DNA of 64,000 bases. Origin: Actinomycetes bacterium. Its GTDB lineage: Bacteria; Actinomycetota; Actinomycetes; Actinomycetales; Cellulomonadaceae. Shown here piece after piece: positions 43,235-53,400 of this stretch. Numbering within the stretch: the stretch's first letter is position 1; each line of letters starts with the position of its first letter. Location of the stretch: NCBI GenBank assembly GCA_021793675.1, contig JAJYSG010000001.1, forward strand, positions 41,702 to 105,701, written 5' to 3'. Position numbers and translations under genes: made by a program. The notes under the pieces are model-generated. The model was not told where the DNA came from, did not search any database, and saw nothing but the letters and a program-made list of their open reading frames with translations.

Positions 43235-44421
43235 GCCCGTCGCGTCCGCCGGCTCCGCGTCCCTCGTCCCGGGGTGGCGGTGCTGCGCCGGCGGTCACCC
43301 GGCCGGCGTCACGGCCCGGGGCGCCCACCACAGCGGGGGCGCCCGGCGCGGCACGCCCGCCGGGCACGCCGGCCACAGCGGGGGCGCCCGTCGCGCCGCC
43401 GACACCGGACGCGGCGCCCGCGCCGTGGGTGACCCCGCCGCGGACCGGCGCCGGCGCCCGAGGCCCAGCCGCCGCGGTGCCTGGCACCCGAGGCCCGCGC
43501 GCCGACGAGTCCGCCGAGCCCCGATCCCAGGCGTCGGAGCCGTCGCCGCGCGCTGCCGCCAGCACCGCGAGCACGGTCGCCCTCGGGACACCGGTGGCCG
43601 CCGCCACCACCCGCACCACCTACGAGGTGCGCAGGTTCCGGGGGCCGGTGCGGCCGGCGGTGGTGTCGACCCGATCGGCGGAGCGGTTCGCGGAGCGCGC
43701 CCGGGCCGCCCGGAACCTGGCTCGCCGGCAGGTCGCGATCGTGGTGGGCGGCGTGCTCGCGCTCCTGGCCGTCGGCTACCTCGTGCTCTTCTCGCCGGTC
43801 TTCGCGCTCGACCCTGCGAAGACGTCCATCACCGGCGCCGGGACCGTCGTCGCGGTCGACCAGGTGGCGGCGGTGGTGACCCGGCACGGGGGCACACCGC
43901 TGCCACGCCTCGACATGGGCGCGCTGCGTGCGCAGATCCTGCAGGTGCCGGGCGTGCGTGAGGTCACCGTCTCCCGGGACTGGCCGCGTGGCCTGCGGAT
44001 CACGTTGGTGAGCCGGGAGCCGGTGGCGGCGGTGCCCGAGCAGCAGGCGCCGCAGGGCACGGCGAAGGCCGGTTTCGCGCTGCTCGACCAGGACGGCGTC
44101 CAGGTGGGCCGGACGGATGCCGTGCCGGCCGGGCTGCCGGTGGTGACCGTGCCGGTCGACGACGCGCGCACGCTGCAGGCGGTGCTCACCGTGGTGCGCC
44201 AGCTGCCGGCCGACCTCGCCACCCAGGTGGCGGCGGTCTCGGCGCAGACCCAGGACACCATCACGATGACGCTGCGCGACCACGTCACGGTGGACTGGGG
44301 GAGCGCGGACGAGACGGCGCTCAAGGTCGCCGTCCTCAAGGCGTTGCGCGCCTCGCCGGCGGCCGCCGGCGTCCACACCATCGACGTGTCGGCGCCCCGG
44401 ATGCCCATCACGAAACAGTGA
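43231..44421 (+). CDS. ftsQ: Division protein FtsQ
   Basis: A 396-residue bitopic divisome protein. An unusually long Pro/Ala/Gly-rich cytoplasmic part (~165 residues) is followed by a membrane helix at ~168-190 (VAIVVGGVLALLAVGYLVLF), a POTRA domain (VVAVDQVAAVVTRHGGTPLPRLD, VPGVREVTVSRDWPRGLRITLVSREPVA) and the FtsQ beta domain to about 390. The N-terminal DNA contains CCACAGCGGGGGCGCCCG twice (43328, 43373; 45-bp period). GTG at 43231 overlaps the murC part as GTGA. Confidence 0.9.
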   Translation: MSPSRPPAPRPSSRGGGAAPAVTRPASRPGAPTTAGAPGAARPPGTPATAGAPVAPPTPDAAPAPWVTPPRTGAGARGPAAAVPGTRGPRADESAEPRSQASEPSPRAAASTASTVALGTPVAAATTRTTYEVRRFRGPVRPAVVSTRSAERFAERARAARNLARRQVAIVVGGVLALLAVGYLVLFSPVFALDPAKTSITGAGTVVAVDQVAAVVTRHGGTPLPRLDMGALRAQILQVPGVREVTVSRDWPRGLRITLVSREPVAAVPEQQAPQGTAKAGFALLDQDGVQVGRTDAVPAGLPVVTVPVDDARTLQAVLTVVRQLPADLATQVAAVSAQTQDTITMTLRDHVTVDWGSADETALKVAVLKALRASPAAAGVHTIDVSAPRMPITKQ

Positions 44422-44500
44422 TCGCCGACACGCGCGGTGCGGTCGTTGCCGCGGTCCCGGCGCGGACCTACCTTCACACCGAAGGACCTGACATAACTCT

Positions 44501-44525
44501 AACCCTCCACCTGAGGGTGAAGGTT
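44501..44525. promoter_or_regulatory. Imperfect inverted repeat before ftsZ
   Basis: The stretch at 44501-44525 is an imperfect palindrome (8 of 11 pairs, 3-base centre) directly downstream of AT-richer ACATAACTCT. Such a repeat precedes ftsZ in other actinobacteria as I recall. It may be an operator or a leader hairpin; a -10 could be TACCTT at 44469-44474, but this is not certain. Confidence 0.4.
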
Positions 44526-44558
44526 GCACCCAGGACCCCGGAACGAGAGGCGTGAACC

Positions 44559-45809
44559 GTGGCAGCTCCGCAGAACTACCTGGCGGTCATCAAGGTCGTC
44601 GGCATCGGCGGCGGCGGCGTCAACGCCGTCAACCGGATGATCGAGGTCGGCCTCAAGGGCGTGGAGTTCATCGCCATCAACACCGACGCGCAGGCGCTGC
44701 TCATGTCGGACGCGGACGTCAAGCTCGACGTCGGCCGTGAGCTGACCCGAGGCCTGGGCGCGGGCGCCGACCCGGAGGTGGGCCGCAAGGCGGCCGAGGA
44801 CCACGTCGAGGAGATCGAGGACGTCATCCGCGGCTCCGACATGGTGTTCGTCACCGCGGGCGAGGGCGGCGGCACCGGGACCGGAGGTGCGCCCGTGGTC
44901 GCGCGCGTGGCCCGGTCGCTCGGCGCACTGACCATCGGCGTCGTCACCCGGCCGTTCACGTTCGAGGGGCGTCGCCGCGGCGTCCAGGCGGACTCCGGGA
45001 TCGAGGCGCTGCGCGCCGAGGTCGACACGCTCATCGTCATCCCCAACGACCGCCTGCTGTCGATCTCCGACCGGTCGGTCTCGGTGCTGGACGCGTTCCG
45101 GTCCGCGGACCAGGTGCTGCTGTCCGGCGTCCAAGGCATCACGGACCTCATCACGACCCCAGGCCTCATCAACCTCGACTTCGCGGACGTCAAGTCCGTC
45201 ATGCAGGGCGCCGGCTCGGCGCTCATGGGCATCGGCTTCGCGCGGGGCGAGGACCGTGCCGTCCAGGCGGCGGAGATGGCGATCTCCTCGCCGTTGCTCG
45301 AGGCGAGCATCGACGGTGCGCACGGGGTGCTGCTCAGCATCCAGGGCGGCTCTGACCTCGGGCTGTTCGAGATCAACGAGGCGGCCCGGCTGGTGCAGGA
45401 GGCGGCGCACCCCGAGGCGAACATCATCTTCGGCGCCGTCATCGACGACGCCCTGGGCGACGAGGTGCGCGTCACGGTCATCGCCGCGGGCTTCGACGGC
45501 GGGACACCGACCGTGCGGCGCGACGCCCGCGCGCTGGGTCAGGTCAGCGCCGGCGCACCCGCGGCCGCGGCCGTGCCGCCACAGCCCCGTCCGGCCCCCT
45601 CGGCGCCGGTGCAGGCATCGGTGCCCGCACCCGTGGCGGCCGGTGGCGACCACGCGGCGCCGCCGCGTCAGCCCGAGGTGCCGGCGTTCCTGTCCAGCGA
45701 GCTCGACCCGGTGCCGCTGACCGGGTCGCTGGAGGTGCCGCGCCTCTTCACCGAGCCGGTGCCGCGCGTCGAGCACGACGAGCTGGACGTCCCCGACTTC
45801 CTCAAGTAG
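44559..45809 (+). CDS. ftsZ: Cell division GTPase FtsZ
   Basis: A 416-residue tubulin homologue forming the Z-ring. GTP-binding parts are [17 protein letters not shown], the tubulin signature [13 protein letters not shown] near residues 101-113, and the T7 loop [12 protein letters not shown] ~85-residue variable Pro/Ala linker leads to the conserved C-terminal peptide [10 protein letters not shown], which binds SepF and other partners. GTG at 44559 has GAGAGG upstream. The 137-base gap after ftsQ suggests its own promoter. Confidence 0.99.
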   Translation: MAAPQNYLAVIKVVGIGGGGVNAVNRMIEVGLKGVEFIAINTDAQALLMSDADVKLDVGRELTRGLGAGADPEVGRKAAEDHVEEIEDVIRGSDMVFVTAGEGGGTGTGGAPVVARVARSLGALTIGVVTRPFTFEGRRRGVQADSGIEALRAEVDTLIVIPNDRLLSISDRSVSVLDAFRSADQVLLSGVQGITDLITTPGLINLDFADVKSVMQGAGSALMGIGFARGEDRAVQAAEMAISSPLLEASIDGAHGVLLSIQGGSDLGLFEINEAARLVQEAAHPEANIIFGAVIDDALGDEVRVTVIAAGFDGGTPTVRRDARALGQVSAGAPAAAAVPPQPRPAPSAPVQASVPAPVAAGGDHAAPPRQPEVPAFLSSELDPVPLTGSLEVPRLFTEPVPRVEHDELDVPDFLK

Positions 45810-45811
45810 GC

Positions 45812-46567
45812 GTGGCCGGCACACCGCCCTGGGACGCCGTCGACCTCGCGCCAGGCGTCCTGGCGGCCTTCACCACGCGCGCGGGCGGTGTCAGCCGCGC
45901 GCCGTGGGACTCCCTCGACCTCGGACTGGGCGTCGGGGACGACGAGGCGGACGTGCTGGCCAACCGCGCCCGCCTGGCGGCCTGGGTCGGAGCACCGGTG
46001 GCGTTCGGCACCCAGGTCCACGGTGCCGGGGTGCTCGTCGTCCACGGCGCGCCGGCCGACGAGCGCACGGTGGGCGTCGCGGACGCGTACCTGGCGACCG
46101 GTGCCGACGTGGCCGTCGGGGTGCTCGTCGCGGACTGCGTGCCCGTGCTGCTCGCCGATCCGGAGGCACGCGTCGTCGCCGCGGTCCATGCGGGGCGCGG
46201 CGGGCTCGTCGCCGGCGTGCTCGGCGCCGCCGTGGCGGCGATGACGCGGCACGGCGCGACGCCGGGCCGCATCCGGGCCGCCGTCGGGCCGTCGGTCGCG
46301 GGCGCGTCGTACGAGGTCCCGGCCGCGATGCGGGACGAGGTGGGGCTGCGACTGCCCGAGGCGCCGACGACGACCTCGTGGGGCACGCCGGCCCTCGACC
46401 TGCGAGCCGCCGCGGTGGGCGAGCTGGCGCGGGTCGGCGTGCACCACGTCGTGCGCGTCGAGCGCGACACCTTCGTCGACCCCGCGCTCTTCTCCCATCG
46501 CCGGGCGACGGCGGCGGGCACCACGACCGGGCGCGCGTGCGGGGTCGTCCGGCTGCTACCGGGCTGA
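45812..46567 (+). CDS. pgeF: YfiH/PgeF family purine nucleosidase-like protein (laccase domain)
   Basis: A 251-residue protein of the multicopper-polyphenol-oxidase-like fold; characterised members act on purine nucleosides or edit misassembled peptidoglycan precursors. FTTRAGGVSRAPWDSLDLG, GTQVHGAGV and VADCVPVLLADPEARVVAAVHAG carry the metal-binding His-Cys-His set. The usual HAGWRG reads HAGRGG here. GTG at 45812 begins two bases after the ftsZ stop, so translation is coupled. The yggS gene that often follows is absent. Confidence 0.88.
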   Translation: MAGTPPWDAVDLAPGVLAAFTTRAGGVSRAPWDSLDLGLGVGDDEADVLANRARLAAWVGAPVAFGTQVHGAGVLVVHGAPADERTVGVADAYLATGADVAVGVLVADCVPVLLADPEARVVAAVHAGRGGLVAGVLGAAVAAMTRHGATPGRIRAAVGPSVAGASYEVPAAMRDEVGLRLPEAPTTTSWGTPALDLRAAAVGELARVGVHHVVRVERDTFVDPALFSHRRATAAGTTTGRACGVVRLLPG

Positions 46568-46614
46568 CTCGTGGCGCCGGGCGTGTCCTCCCAGGCAGGA
46601 CCCCCTGCCGTTGC

Positions 46615-46620
46615 TAGCGT
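46615..46620 (+). promoter_or_regulatory. Putative -10 (TAGCGT) for sepF
   Basis: TAGCGT 48 bases before the sepF ATG, in the 101-base gap after pgeF; a purine-rich ribosome binding site follows. Confidence 0.5.
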
Positions 46621-46668
46621 GAAACGCGGTACGTGCCATCGACGCACGCACGGATGGGGAGAGGGCTG

Positions 46669-47133
46669 ATGGCCGGAGCGCTGCGCAAGACGATGCTGTA
46701 CCTCGGTCTGGCCGAGCCTGGCGCCGAAGACCACGAGGAATGGGTCGAGGAAGACGGTCAGGAGGCCGAGGTGGCTGAGCAGTTCGTGGGTCAGGTGACC
46801 CCGCTGAGGCGACCGGAGCGGACGGTCGGCCCCACCGCCGTCGCCGAGCTTCGCCGCATCACCACGGTGCACCCGCGGTCGTACAACGACGCGCGCACCA
46901 TCGGCGAGGCGTTCCGTTCCGGCATCCCGGTGATCATCAACCTCACCGACATGGACGACGCCGACGCCAAGCGTCTGGTCGACTTCTCGGCAGGGCTGAT
47001 CTTCGGGCTGCACGGCGCGATCGAGCGCGTGACCAACAAGGTCTTCCTGCTGTCGCCGGCCACCGTCGAGGTGTCCGCGCAGGGCGCGACCGCCGAGGCG
47101 CCTGCGAAGTCCGGTTTCTACAACCAGAGCTGA
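46669..47133 (+). CDS. sepF: Cell division protein SepF
   Basis: A 154-residue Z-ring membrane anchor. The N-terminal amphipathic helix is [16 protein letters not shown]; an acidic linker follows; the SepF/DUF552 core runs from about residue 60 ([51 protein letters not shown] and the last strand [10 protein letters not shown]). In actinobacteria SepF is essential and replaces FtsA. GGGGAGAGGG before the ATG at 46669 is a strong ribosome binding site. Confidence 0.97.
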   Translation: MAGALRKTMLYLGLAEPGAEDHEEWVEEDGQEAEVAEQFVGQVTPLRRPERTVGPTAVAELRRITTVHPRSYNDARTIGEAFRSGIPVIINLTDMDDADAKRLVDFSAGLIFGLHGAIERVTNKVFLLSPATVEVSAQGATAEAPAKSGFYNQS

Positions 47134-47151
47134 CACGTGCAGAGTTAGCGC

Positions 47152-47439
47152 GTGCTCCTCCAGGTCATCCGACAGGTCCTCAGTCTCGTCGTCGTCCTCT
47201 TCCTCATCGTCCTGCTCGCGCGGGCGGTGCTGGACTGGGTCCAGTTCTTCGCGCACGAGTGGCGTCCCAAGGGTGTCTCGCTGGTCGTCGCCGAGGTGGT
47301 CTACACGGTGACCGACCCGCCACTGAAGCTGCTGCGGCGGCTCATCCCTCCGTTGCGGCTGGGCGCCGTCGCGGTGGACGTCGCCTACATGGCGCTGTTC
47401 GCCATCTGCTGGGTGCTGCTGTCGGTCCTGGGGGCCTGA
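47152..47439 (+). CDS. YggT-family membrane protein
   Basis: A 95-residue protein with two membrane helices (residues ~3-27 and ~70-93) joined by the conserved segment VYTVTDPPLKLLRRLIPPLRLG, the YggT signature. Its role is not settled; it regularly lies between sepF and divIVA. GTG at 47152 is the first start giving the full first helix; the ribosome binding site is weak, and the 18-base gap from sepF suggests cotranscription. Confidence 0.93.
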   Translation: MLLQVIRQVLSLVVVLFLIVLLARAVLDWVQFFAHEWRPKGVSLVVAEVVYTVTDPPLKLLRRLIPPLRLGAVAVDVAYMALFAICWVLLSVLGA

Positions 47440-47473
47440 CACCGGCGTCCCGAGCCGGGGCGACGAGCCCGCC

Positions 47474-47497
47474 CACCCGGGTTCGGCCCCCCGGGTG
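47474..47497 (+). terminator. Possible hairpin terminator after yggT
   Basis: CACCCGGG (47474-47481) pairs with CCCGGGTG (47490-47497) around an 8-base loop, 35 bases after the yggT stop and before the divIVA promoter region. No T-tract. Confidence 0.55.
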
Positions 47498-47530
47498 TGT
47501 CGCGGGAGTTCCCGGCCGGACAATGTCCGC

Positions 47531-47536
47531 TACGGT
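47531..47536 (+). promoter_or_regulatory. Putative -10 (TACGGT) for divIVA
   Basis: TACGGT 64 bases before the divIVA ATG. No good -35 is visible. Confidence 0.4.
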
Positions 47537-47600
47537 GGCCCGATGGGCGGTCTCGTGACTGCCGCCTGCTAGAGCAGTACGACCGACAGAGGTGACGACG

Positions 47601-48251
47601 ATGGCACTGCTGACCGCAGACGACGTCCTGAACAAGAAGTTCCAGTCGACGAAGTTCCGCGAGGGCTACGACCAGGACGAGGTCGACGACTTCTTGGATG
47701 ACGTCGTCAACACACTGCGCGAGCTGCAGAACGAGAACGACGGCGTCAAGACCAAGCTCGCGGCAGCCGAGCGGCGGATCGCGGAGCTGAGCCGTGACGG
47801 CGCGGCGATGGCAGCGGTGGCCGCCCCGGTGCCGGTGAGCGTGCCCGTCCCGGTGGCGGCGCCGCCGATGCCGGCCCCGGTCTTCAGCCAGCCGGCACCG
47901 GCCCGCAACGAGCCGGAGTCCGCCACCGGCATGCTGGCCCTGGCGCAGAAGCTGCACGACGACTACGTGCGCAGCGGCCAGGAGGAGTCGGACCGTCTCG
48001 TCAACGAGGCACGCGTGCGTGCCTCGCAGATCGTGCGTGAGGCCGAGGAGACCAGCCAGCGCACGCTCATGCAGCTCGAGCAGGAGCGCAGCCTCCTGGA
48101 GCGCAAGATCGACGAGCTGCGGGTCTTCGAGCGCGACTACCGGACGCGTCTGAAGAGCTACCTGGAGAACCTGCTCGGCGACCTCGACAACCGCGGCAAC
48201 GCGTTGCCGCCGCGTGCCGGACAGGCGCAGACGGTCGGCGACAACCTCTAG
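47601..48251 (+). CDS. divIVA: DivIVA/Wag31 polar growth protein
   Basis: A 216-residue coiled-coil protein that marks cell poles and directs wall growth in actinobacteria. The membrane-binding N-terminal domain is LLTADDVLNKKFQSTKFREGYDQDEVDDFLDDVVNTL, followed by a Val/Pro/Ala-rich linker (residues ~75-105) and a long second coiled coil to ~200. GAGGTG before the ATG at 47601 acts as ribosome binding site. A strong terminator follows, ending the dcw cluster. Confidence 0.97.
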   Translation: MALLTADDVLNKKFQSTKFREGYDQDEVDDFLDDVVNTLRELQNENDGVKTKLAAAERRIAELSRDGAAMAAVAAPVPVSVPVPVAAPPMPAPVFSQPAPARNEPESATGMLALAQKLHDDYVRSGQEESDRLVNEARVRASQIVREAEETSQRTLMQLEQERSLLERKIDELRVFERDYRTRLKSYLENLLGDLDNRGNALPPRAGQAQTVGDNL

Positions 48252-48262
48252 CTCGGCCCCCG

Positions 48263-48298
48263 CGACACGCAGTCCCCGGTTCCGGGGGCTGCGTGTCG
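48263..48298 (+). terminator. Terminator after divIVA
   Basis: CGACACGCAG/CTGCGTGTCG outer stem with CCCCGG/CCGGGG inner stem and a TT loop (48263-48298), followed by TGTTGTG. Long and nearly perfect. Confidence 0.92.
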
Positions 48299-48300
48299 TG

Positions 48301-48329
48301 TTGTGCGCGGCGAGGAGCGCGATTACAGT
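48301..48329 (+). promoter_or_regulatory. Promoter of the DksA-like gene
   Basis: TTGTGC at 48301-48306, a 17-base spacer and TACAGT at 48324-48329. It directly follows the divIVA terminator, giving a leader of about 24 bases with GAAGGGGGG. Confidence 0.65.
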
Positions 48330-48359
48330 CGCGTGACTTCCGAAGGGGGGGTGACCGGC

Positions 48360-48815
48360 GTGAACGAGGTGCTCAACACGCTCACCGTGACCGGTGAGTC
48401 GAAGGACCTGTCGAAGATGGTCAAGCAGTTCCCTGTCCGTGCCGGGGAGAAGTCCTGGACGGCCAAGGAAGTGACCGAGGTGGCCGACGAGCTCGTCGCC
48501 GAGCGGCAGCGGCTCGAGGACGAGCTGGCCGATGCGGACGCCGACCTGACCGACCTGCTGCGCAACGCCGGGGACGGCGCCGGCGACGACCAGGCGGACT
48601 CCGGCGCCTCGGCGCTCGAGCGCGAGCACGAGCTCACGCTCGTCAACAACACCCGGGACCTGCTGGTGCAGACCCAGCACGCGCTCGAACGGATCGCCGC
48701 GGGCACGTTCGGCACGTGCGAGTCGTGCGGGCAGCCGATCGGCAAGGCGCGCCTGCAGGCGTTCCCCCGGGCGACCCTGTGCGTCGAGTGCAAGCAGCGC
48801 GAGGAACGGCGCTGA
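48360..48815 (+). CDS. TraR/DksA-family zinc-finger protein
   Basis: A 151-residue protein of the DksA/TraR family. An N-terminal region and an acidic coiled-coil hairpin ([23 protein letters not shown]) precede the zinc finger, C-x2-C (CESCGQPIG) and C-x2-C (LCVEC) 17 residues apart. DksA-type proteins bind RNA polymerase through the secondary channel; in actinobacteria the role is less clear. GTG at 48360 is nine bases after GAAGGGGGG; GTG at 48351 would leave no spacing. It lies just upstream of lspA. Confidence 0.88.
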   Translation: MNEVLNTLTVTGESKDLSKMVKQFPVRAGEKSWTAKEVTEVADELVAERQRLEDELADADADLTDLLRNAGDGAGDDQADSGASALEREHELTLVNNTRDLLVQTQHALERIAAGTFGTCESCGQPIGKARLQAFPRATLCVECKQREERR

Positions 48816-48823
48816 GCCGCCCG

Positions 48824-48829
48824 TACACT
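48824..48829 (+). promoter_or_regulatory. Putative leaderless -10 (TACACT) for lspA
   Basis: TACACT, six bases, then GTG at 48836, eight bases after the stop of the DksA-like gene. Confidence 0.6.
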
Positions 48830-48835
48830 CCTGCG

Positions 48836-49426
48836 GTGCCCGAGAACCGGATCGACGAGACGGACGACGACGCGACGGAGCCCGTGACGCGGCCGGCGCC
48901 GGCGAGCCGGACGCGTCTCGTCCCGTTGGTGGTCGTGCTCACGCTCGTGGTGCTCGGCGCCGACCAGCTCGCCAAGTGGCGCGCCCTGGCGACACTGGTG
49001 CCGGGGCAGCGGGTCGACCTCGTCGGCTCGCTGCTGGGGCTCGAGCTGGTGTTCAACCCGGGTGCGGCGTTGTCGATCGCGACCGGGATGACGTGGGTGC
49101 TCACGCTCATCGCCGCGATCGTCGTGGTGGTCGTCGCCCGTGCGTCGCGCCGACTGGGCTCGCGGCTCTGGGCGGTGGCGTTCGGGCTGCTGCTCGGCGG
49201 GGCGCTCGGCAACCTCGTCGACCGGTTCTTCCGGCCGCCGGGACCTGCCCGCGGTCATGTCGTCGACTTCATCGCGTACGGGAACTGGTTCGTCGGCAAC
49301 GTCGCGGACATCGCGATCGTGGTCGCCGCCGGGCTCGTCGTGCTGCAGACGCTGCGTGGCGTGCGGCTGGACGGGACCCGGGAACGGCAGGCCGACGAGC
49401 CCGGGACGGCCGTGCCGGAGCCGTGA
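48836..49426 (+). CDS. lspA: Lipoprotein signal peptidase
   Basis: A 196-residue, four-helix membrane aspartyl protease that removes signal peptides from prolipoproteins. Conserved parts are [26 protein letters not shown], the first catalytic Asp in [11 protein letters not shown] and the second in [14 protein letters not shown]. An acidic N-terminal tail of ~30 residues and a C-terminal tail are extra. GTG at 48836 is set by the leaderless -10; the frame is open further left inside the zinc-finger gene. Overlaps the pseudouridine synthase gene as GTGA. Confidence 0.96.
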   Translation: MPENRIDETDDDATEPVTRPAPASRTRLVPLVVVLTLVVLGADQLAKWRALATLVPGQRVDLVGSLLGLELVFNPGAALSIATGMTWVLTLIAAIVVVVVARASRRLGSRLWAVAFGLLLGGALGNLVDRFFRPPGPARGHVVDFIAYGNWFVGNVADIAIVVAAGLVVLQTLRGVRLDGTRERQADEPGTAVPEP

Positions 49427-50358
49427 CGACGCATCGCACGCTGCCGGTGCCGGACGGGCTCGCCGGCGAACGCGTGGACGCGGGCTTGGCCCGGCTGCTG
49501 GGCCTGTCCCGCACCCGGGCCGCCGAGGTGGTCGAGTCGGGCGGGGTGCTGCTCGACGGCCGCACCGTCGGCAAGTCGGACCGGCTCCCGGCCGGCGGCT
49601 GGCTCGAGGTCGACCTGCCGGACGCGCCGTCGGCCGCGCCGGCCGTGGCGCCGGAGCCGGTGCCCGGCATGGCGATCGTCCACGAGGACGACGACGTCGT
49701 GGTCGTCGACAAGCCCGTCGGCGTCGCCGCGCACCCGTCGCCTGGCTGGACCGGCCCGACGGTCGTGGGGGCGCTGGCGGCGGCCGGCTACCGGGTGTCG
49801 ACGTCGGGCGCGGCCGAGCGCCAGGGCGTGGTGCACCGGCTGGACGTCGGCACCAGCGGCCTCATGGTCGTCGCCAAGACCGAGCGGGCCTACACGGTGC
49901 TCAAGCGGGCGTTCAAGGAACGAACGGTCGAGAAGGTGTACAACGCGGTGGTGCAGGGCCACCCGGAGCCGACCGTCGGGACGATCGACGCGCCGGTCGG
50001 CCGGCACCCGAGCTCGGACTGGAAGTTCGCCGTCGTGGCGACCGGCAAGCCGGCGGTCACGCACTACGAGGTCCTCGAGATGCTGCCGTCCGCCTCACTC
50101 GTCCAGGTGCACCTCGAGACGGGCCGGACGCACCAGATCCGGGTCCACTTCGCGGCGCTGCGGCACGTGCTCGTCGGCGACCTCACGTACGGGGCCGACC
50201 CGGTGCTGGCGGAGCGGCTCGGCCTGTCCCGGCAGTGGCTGCACGCCGTCCGGCTGGGCTTCGATCACCCTGGAAAGGGGGACAGGGTCGAGTTCACCAG
50301 CCCCTACCCGGCGGACCTCGCCACGGCGCTGGAACTGCTGCGCGAGCGCTACCGCTGA
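49423..50358 (+). CDS. rluD: RluA/RluD-type 23S rRNA pseudouridine synthase
   Basis: A 311-residue pseudouridine synthase. An S4 RNA-binding domain (residues ~10-70, [32 protein letters not shown]) comes before the catalytic domain with the signature [15 protein letters not shown], whose Asp attacks the uridine. [21 protein letters not shown] and [14 protein letters not shown] are further family motifs. Its place after lspA is the usual one; the exact rRNA target (U1911/1915/1917 in E. coli RluD) is inferred. GTG overlaps the lspA stop. Confidence 0.92.
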   Translation: MTTHRTLPVPDGLAGERVDAGLARLLGLSRTRAAEVVESGGVLLDGRTVGKSDRLPAGGWLEVDLPDAPSAAPAVAPEPVPGMAIVHEDDDVVVVDKPVGVAAHPSPGWTGPTVVGALAAAGYRVSTSGAAERQGVVHRLDVGTSGLMVVAKTERAYTVLKRAFKERTVEKVYNAVVQGHPEPTVGTIDAPVGRHPSSDWKFAVVATGKPAVTHYEVLEMLPSASLVQVHLETGRTHQIRVHFAALRHVLVGDLTYGADPVLAERLGLSRQWLHAVRLGFDHPGKGDRVEFTSPYPADLATALELLRERYR

Positions 50359-50408
50359 GGCGGTGGCGGCCCCGGCGGTGCCGCGCCGGGAGTGTCTGCC
50401 GGCCGACG

Positions 50409-50414
50409 TAGGAT
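50409..50414 (+). promoter_or_regulatory. Putative leaderless -10 (TAGGAT) for dnaE
   Basis: TAGGAT, seven bases, then ATG at 50422. It lies in the 63-base gap after rluD. Confidence 0.6.
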
Positions 50415-50421
50415 CGCCCGC

Positions 50422-53400
50422 ATGGCTCCGGTGGACGGCTCCGACTACGTCCACCTGCACGTGCACACCGAGTACTCGATGCTCGACGGCGCGGCCAAGA
50501 TCGACGACCTCATCGCCGAGGTGAAGCGGCTCGGCCAGCGCGCGGTCGCGATGACCGACCATGGCTACCTGTTCGGCGCGTTCGAGTTCTGGAGCAAGGC
50601 GCGGGCTGCGGGGATCAAGCCGATCATCGGCCTGGAGGCGTACGTCACGCCGGGCACCAGCCGCCACGACCGCACGCTGGTGCGATGGGGGGACCCGTCG
50701 CAGAAGGACGACGACGTCTCGGCGCGGGGCGCCTACACGCACCTGACGCTGTGGGCCCGGGACAACGAGGGTCTGCACAACCTGTTCCGGCTGGGCTCCA
50801 TGGCCTCGCTCGAGGGGCAGATGGGCAAGTGGCCGCGGATGGACCTGGAGCTGCTGCAGCGGTACTCGAAAGGCCTGTCCGCCGGCACGGCCTGCCCGTC
50901 GGGCGAGGTGCAGACCCGGCTGCGGCTCGGGCAGCGCGACCAGGCGGCGCGCGCGCTCGGTGAGCTGCAGGACGTGTTCGGCAAGGAGAACGTCTACGTC
51001 GAGCTGATGGACCACGGCGCGCAGATCGAGACGCGGGTCACCAAGGACCTCGTCGAGCTGGCGCGCGACCTCCGGGCGCCTCTGCTGGCGACGAACGACT
51101 CGCACTACGTGCGCCCGGAGAACCACAGCTCGCACGACGCCCTGCTGTGCATCAACTCCGGGTCCACGCTGGCGGACCCGGACCGGTTCCGGTTCGACGG
51201 CGACGGGTACCACGTGCGCTCGAGCGAGGACATGCGGCGGCTCTTCGCGGAGCTGCCGGAGGCCTGCGACAACACGCTGCTCCTGGCGGACCAGTGCGAC
51301 GTCGGCTTCGACACCAAGGCGAACTACATGCCGCGGTTCCCCTGCCCGCCCGGGGAGGACGAGACGAGCTGGTTCGTCAAGGAGGTGGAGCGCGGCCTGC
51401 ACGTGCGCTACCCGCAGGGGGTGCCCGACGAGGCCCGCCGGCAGGCGGAGTACGAGACCGGCGTCATCACGCAGATGGGGTTCCCCGGGTACTTCCTCGT
51501 CGTGGCCGACTTCATCAACTGGGCCAAGGACAACGGCATCAGGGTGGGGCCCGGCCGTGGGTCGGGCGCCGGGTCGATCGCCGCCTACGCGATGCGGATC
51601 ACGGATCTCGACCCGCTGGCGCACGGGCTGATCTTCGAGCGGTTCCTCAACCCCGAGCGCATCTCGATGCCCGACATCGACGTCGACTTCGACGACCGCC
51701 GCCGGGGCGACGTCATCAAGTACGTCACGGAGAAGTACGGCGAGGACCGGGTGGCGCAGATCGTCACCTACGGCACCATCAAGGCCAAGCAGGCGGTGAA
51801 GGACTCCGCGCGGCTGCTGGGCTTCCCGTTCGCGATGGGCGACAAGCTGACCAAGCTGATCCCGGCGCCCAACCAGGGTCACGACATCGGCCTGGCGAAC
51901 ATCTTCGACCCGGCCGACGACCGCTTCGCGGAGGGCGAGGAGTTCCGCCAGCTCGTCGCGACCGACCCGGACGCCCAGCGCGTGGTGGAGCTGGCGCGCG
52001 GCATCGAGGGCCTCAAGCGTCAGTGGGGCGTCCACGCGGCCGGCGTCATCATGTCGAGCCACCCCCTCATCGACATCATCCCGATCATGCGCCGGCCGCA
52101 GGACGGCGCCGTCATCACGCAGTTCGACTACCCGACGTCCGAGGGCCTCGGCCTGATCAAGATGGACTTCCTCGGGCTGCGGAACCTGACGATCATGAAC
52201 GACGCCCTCGACAACATCCGCGACAACCGGGGCTTCGACCTGGTGCTCGAGGACCTGGTGCTCGACGACGCCGAGACGTACCAGCTGCTGGCCCGCGGCG
52301 AGACGCTCGGCGTCTTCCAGTTCGACTCGTCGGGCTACCAGTCGCTGTGCAAGCTGATGCAGCCCGACCGCTTCGCGGACGTCGTCGCCCTCGGCGCCCT
52401 GTTCCGGCCGGGTCCGATGGGCATGAACTCGCACACCAACTACGCCCTGCGCAAGAACGGCAAGCAGCGGGTCGACTACATCCACCCCGAGCTGGAGTCC
52501 GCCCTCAAGCCGATCCTCGAGGAGACCTACGGCCTGACGGTCTACCAGGAGCACGTGCTGCAGATCGCCCAGCACCTGGCGGGCTACTCGCTCGGCAAGG
52601 CCGACCTGCTGCGCAAGGCGATGGGCAAGAAGAAGAAGGAGGTGCTGGACGCCGAGTTCGTGCCCTTCAGCGAGGGCATGCGGGCCAACGGCTTCTCCGA
52701 CCCGGCGATCCAGGCGCTCTGGGACGTGCTCGTGCCGTTCGCGTCGTACGCGTTCAACAAGGCGCACGCCGCCGCCTACGGCCTGGTCTCGTACTGGACC
52801 GCCTACCTCAAGACGCACTTCCCGGCCGAGTACATGGCGGCCCTGCTGACGTCCGTCGGGGACTCCCGCGACAAGATGGCCGTCTACCTGGCCGAGTGCC
52901 GCCGGATGGGCATCCGGGTGCTGCTGCCGGACGTCAACGAGTCGACCCTCTACTTCACCGCCGTCGGCGCCGACATCCGGTTCGGCCTGGGCGCCGTGCG
53001 GAACGTCGGTGCCAACGTCGTGGAGGCGATCGCGACGGCGCGGCAGGAGAAGGGCTCGTACACCAGCTTCACGGACTTCCTCGACAAGGTGCCCGCGGTC
53101 GTCTGCAACAAGCGGACGATCGAGTCGCTCATCAAGGCCGGGGCCTTCGACTCCCTCGGGCACAGCCGCCGTGCGCTGCTGCTGGTCCACGAGCAGGCGG
53201 TCGACGCGGTGATCGGCGTCAAGCGGCGGGAGGCCGAAGGCCAGTTCGACCTGTTCGCGGGCCTGCTCGGCGAGTCCGACGACGGCACCCCGGGGTTCTC
53301 GGTGGTCGTGCCCGACGTGCCGGACTGGGACAAGAAGCAGCGGCTCGCGTTCGAGCGGGAGATGCTCGGCCTGTACGTGTCCGACCATCCGCTGGCCGGG

